Assembly: GCA_021545595.1 (NCBI GenBank)
Contig: JAJRVG010000081.1
Location: 1 to 6,289 of the forward strand
From: Zetaproteobacteria bacterium
GTDB taxonomy: Bacteria > Pseudomonadota > Zetaproteobacteria > Mariprofundales > Mariprofundaceae
Reading direction: 5' to 3'
DNA: 6,289 bases
Below the pieces are notes generated by a model that did no database searches, was not told the origin of the DNA, and saw only the letters and a list, made by a program, of their open reading frames with translations. Position numbers and translations under genes: made by a program. Each line of letters begins with the position of its first letter. The first letter of the stretch is position 1. Positions 5,615-6,289 of the stretch are shown in pieces.

Positions 5615-5883
5615 GCACACTGATGGTTCGGGTTCAGGGCCGGGTTCAGGGCGTCTGTTTCAGACACTATGCCCGTAAAACAGCCATTGAACTGGGGCTC
5701 AGCGGCTGGGTGCGTAACTGCCCGGATGGAGCTGTGGAGACACTGCTTCATGGCCCTGATAAAGCGGTACAACGCATGCTTGAGTGGCTTGAGCATGGTC
5801 CCCCTTCAGCGAGTGTCAGCCGAATTCAGGTAGACCCGGCAGACGGAGAAGCTCTACCATCAGGTTTTAAAATTACATACTAA
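5611..5883 (+). CDS. acyP: Acylphosphatase
   Basis: This 90-residue enzyme hydrolyses the carboxyl-phosphate bond of acylphosphates. Seen: the signature GRVQGVCFRHYA (10-21) with the catalytic phosphate-binding Arg18, and the second signature GLSGWVRNCPDGAVE (29-43) with the catalytic Asn36. An alpha/beta ACP-fold tail ends GFKITY, as in most members. Length is typical. The ATG at 5611 overlaps the nadB stop (ATGA) with no visible ribosome site, so translation probably depends on nadB; an in-frame ATG at 5623 is a less likely start. An exact 12-bp tandem repeat encodes RVQG twice at residues 7-14. The physiological substrate of bacterial acylphosphatases is not well defined, and a link to NAD synthesis is not known. 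The gene is complete and the family call is secure. Confidence 0.95.
   Translation: MSTLMVRVQGRVQGVCFRHYARKTAIELGLSGWVRNCPDGAVETLLHGPDKAVQRMLEWLEHGPPSASVSRIQVDPADGEALPSGFKITY
5629..5652 (+). repeat. Exact 12-bp tandem repeat in acyP
   Basis: CGGGTTCAGGGC occurs twice in direct succession (5629-5640 and 5641-5652) without mismatch, in frame, encoding RVQG-RVQG. The second copy belongs to the catalytic loop of the acylphosphatase signature, while the first lies in the preceding beta strand. Flanking bases do not continue the repeat. Confidence 0.9.
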
Positions 5884-5916
5884 ATAATCACCCTGAATGA
5901 CCGCCTTCGTGAAAAG

Positions 5917-6289
5917 TCAGCACTCTGCGAGCAGTTGGTCTATCATGCTTTCAGCCTGCATGGCATAGCCACCACCAAAGAGATTGGCATGATTGAGGAT
6001 GTGATAGAGGTTGTAGAGGGTTTTGCGAACACTGTAGTCATTATCCAGCGGCCAGGTTTCATTGTAGGCACCATAAAAAGCAGTTGAGAAGCCGCCAAAA
6101 AGGCTGGTCATGGCAAGATCAGCCTCACGATCACCGTAGTAAACCGCCGGATCAAAAATCACCGGATTGCCATCCTCATCCGCCGCCCGGTTACCGCCCC
6201 AGAGATCACCGTGCATTAACGACGGTTCAGGCCTGTATGAACCGAAAAAAGTGCCCATATCAGCCATCAAGTGCTCGCCTTTCTCCTGC
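5917..6289 (-). CDS. Fructosamine/ketosamine kinase family protein, C-terminal part
   Basis: This is the C-terminal portion of an aminoglycoside-phosphotransferase-fold kinase of the fructosamine-3-kinase family (E. coli YniA type). Members phosphorylate sugar moieties on glycated amines, leading to deglycation, or small phosphate-free ketosamines. The reading frame is open through the right edge, so the N-terminal part, including the ATP-binding lobe, is outside the window; about 123 of an expected 285-295 residues are visible. Seen: SLMHGDLWGGN with the catalytic Asp and metal-binding Asn of the HGDxxxxN motif, then PVIFDPAVYYGDREADLAM, where the Asp of IFDP is the second metal ligand. FGGFSTAFYGAYNETWPL and NLYHILNHANLFGGGY follow, both strongly family-specific. 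It converges with acyP, with 33 bp between stops and no clear terminator. No frameshift or lost motif is seen in the visible part. Confidence 0.92.
   Translation of the reverse strand, partial: QEKGEHLMADMGTFFGSYRPEPSLMHGDLWGGNRAADEDGNPVIFDPAVYYGDREADLAMTSLFGGFSTAFYGAYNETWPLDNDYSVRKTLYNLYHILNHANLFGGGYAMQAESMIDQLLAEC

Noticed and set aside
5884..5916. Terminator between convergent acyP and the kinase gene
   Set aside because: Only a 4-bp TGAC/GTCA pairing is seen, without a T-tract.
1..6289. Mobile element, CRISPR, prophage or defence system
   Set aside because: No transposase, integrase, spaced repeats or terminal inverted repeats; composition is even and all confident genes are housekeeping or core-type families.

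Overview
This window reads as ordinary, gene-dense chromosome from a proteobacterium. The evidence is the gene repertoire: a RseC/MucC-type SoxR-reducing protein, an L-aspartate oxidase of the E. coli NadB type, a UPF0213/YhbQ GIY-YIG protein, and a YniA-like fructosamine kinase. A gamma- or zetaproteobacterium would fit, but the sequence alone does not fix the genus. Base composition looks even throughout. I see no insertion sequence, phage module, CRISPR array, tRNA or rRNA.

Layout: two short leftward genes open the window, a host-attachment-family protein (28-465) and an unrecognised 65-residue protein (566-763). A 127-bp divergent gap with a perfect 12-bp palindrome separates them from the rightward yhbQ-like gene (891-1193). 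After a 118-bp gap comes a tight rightward cluster: an exported MsrB (1312-1836), a DAO-family FAD oxidoreductase (1833-2885, GTGA overlap) and an MnmM/YtqB-family methyltransferase (2878-3456, 8-bp overlap). The leftward rseC-like gene (3490-3969) converges on this cluster. It is divergent from nadB (4019-5614), which overlaps an acylphosphatase gene (5611-5883) by ATGA. A leftward fructosamine/ketosamine kinase gene (5917-6289) is cut by the right edge.

Functionally there are three themes. (1) Wobble-uridine modification of tRNA: the oxidoreductase/MnmM pair resembles a split, non-orthologous version of the two activities fused in E. coli MnmC. This is the most interesting hypothesis in the window. 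(2) Protein repair: MsrB reduces methionine-R-sulfoxide, and the fructosamine kinase family handles glycated amines. The MsrB gene also carries a well-placed internal ribosome binding site that could yield a second, cytoplasmic form. (3) NAD biosynthesis and redox: nadB stands back to back with rseC, which recalls the E. coli nadB/rpoE-rseABC neighbourhood without rpoE, rseA and rseB.

No gap exceeds 130 bp and no clear intrinsic terminator was found. Nothing here amounts to a wholly new multi-gene system. The split-MnmC-like pair, the possible dual-start MsrB and the reduced rse locus are the points worth following up.
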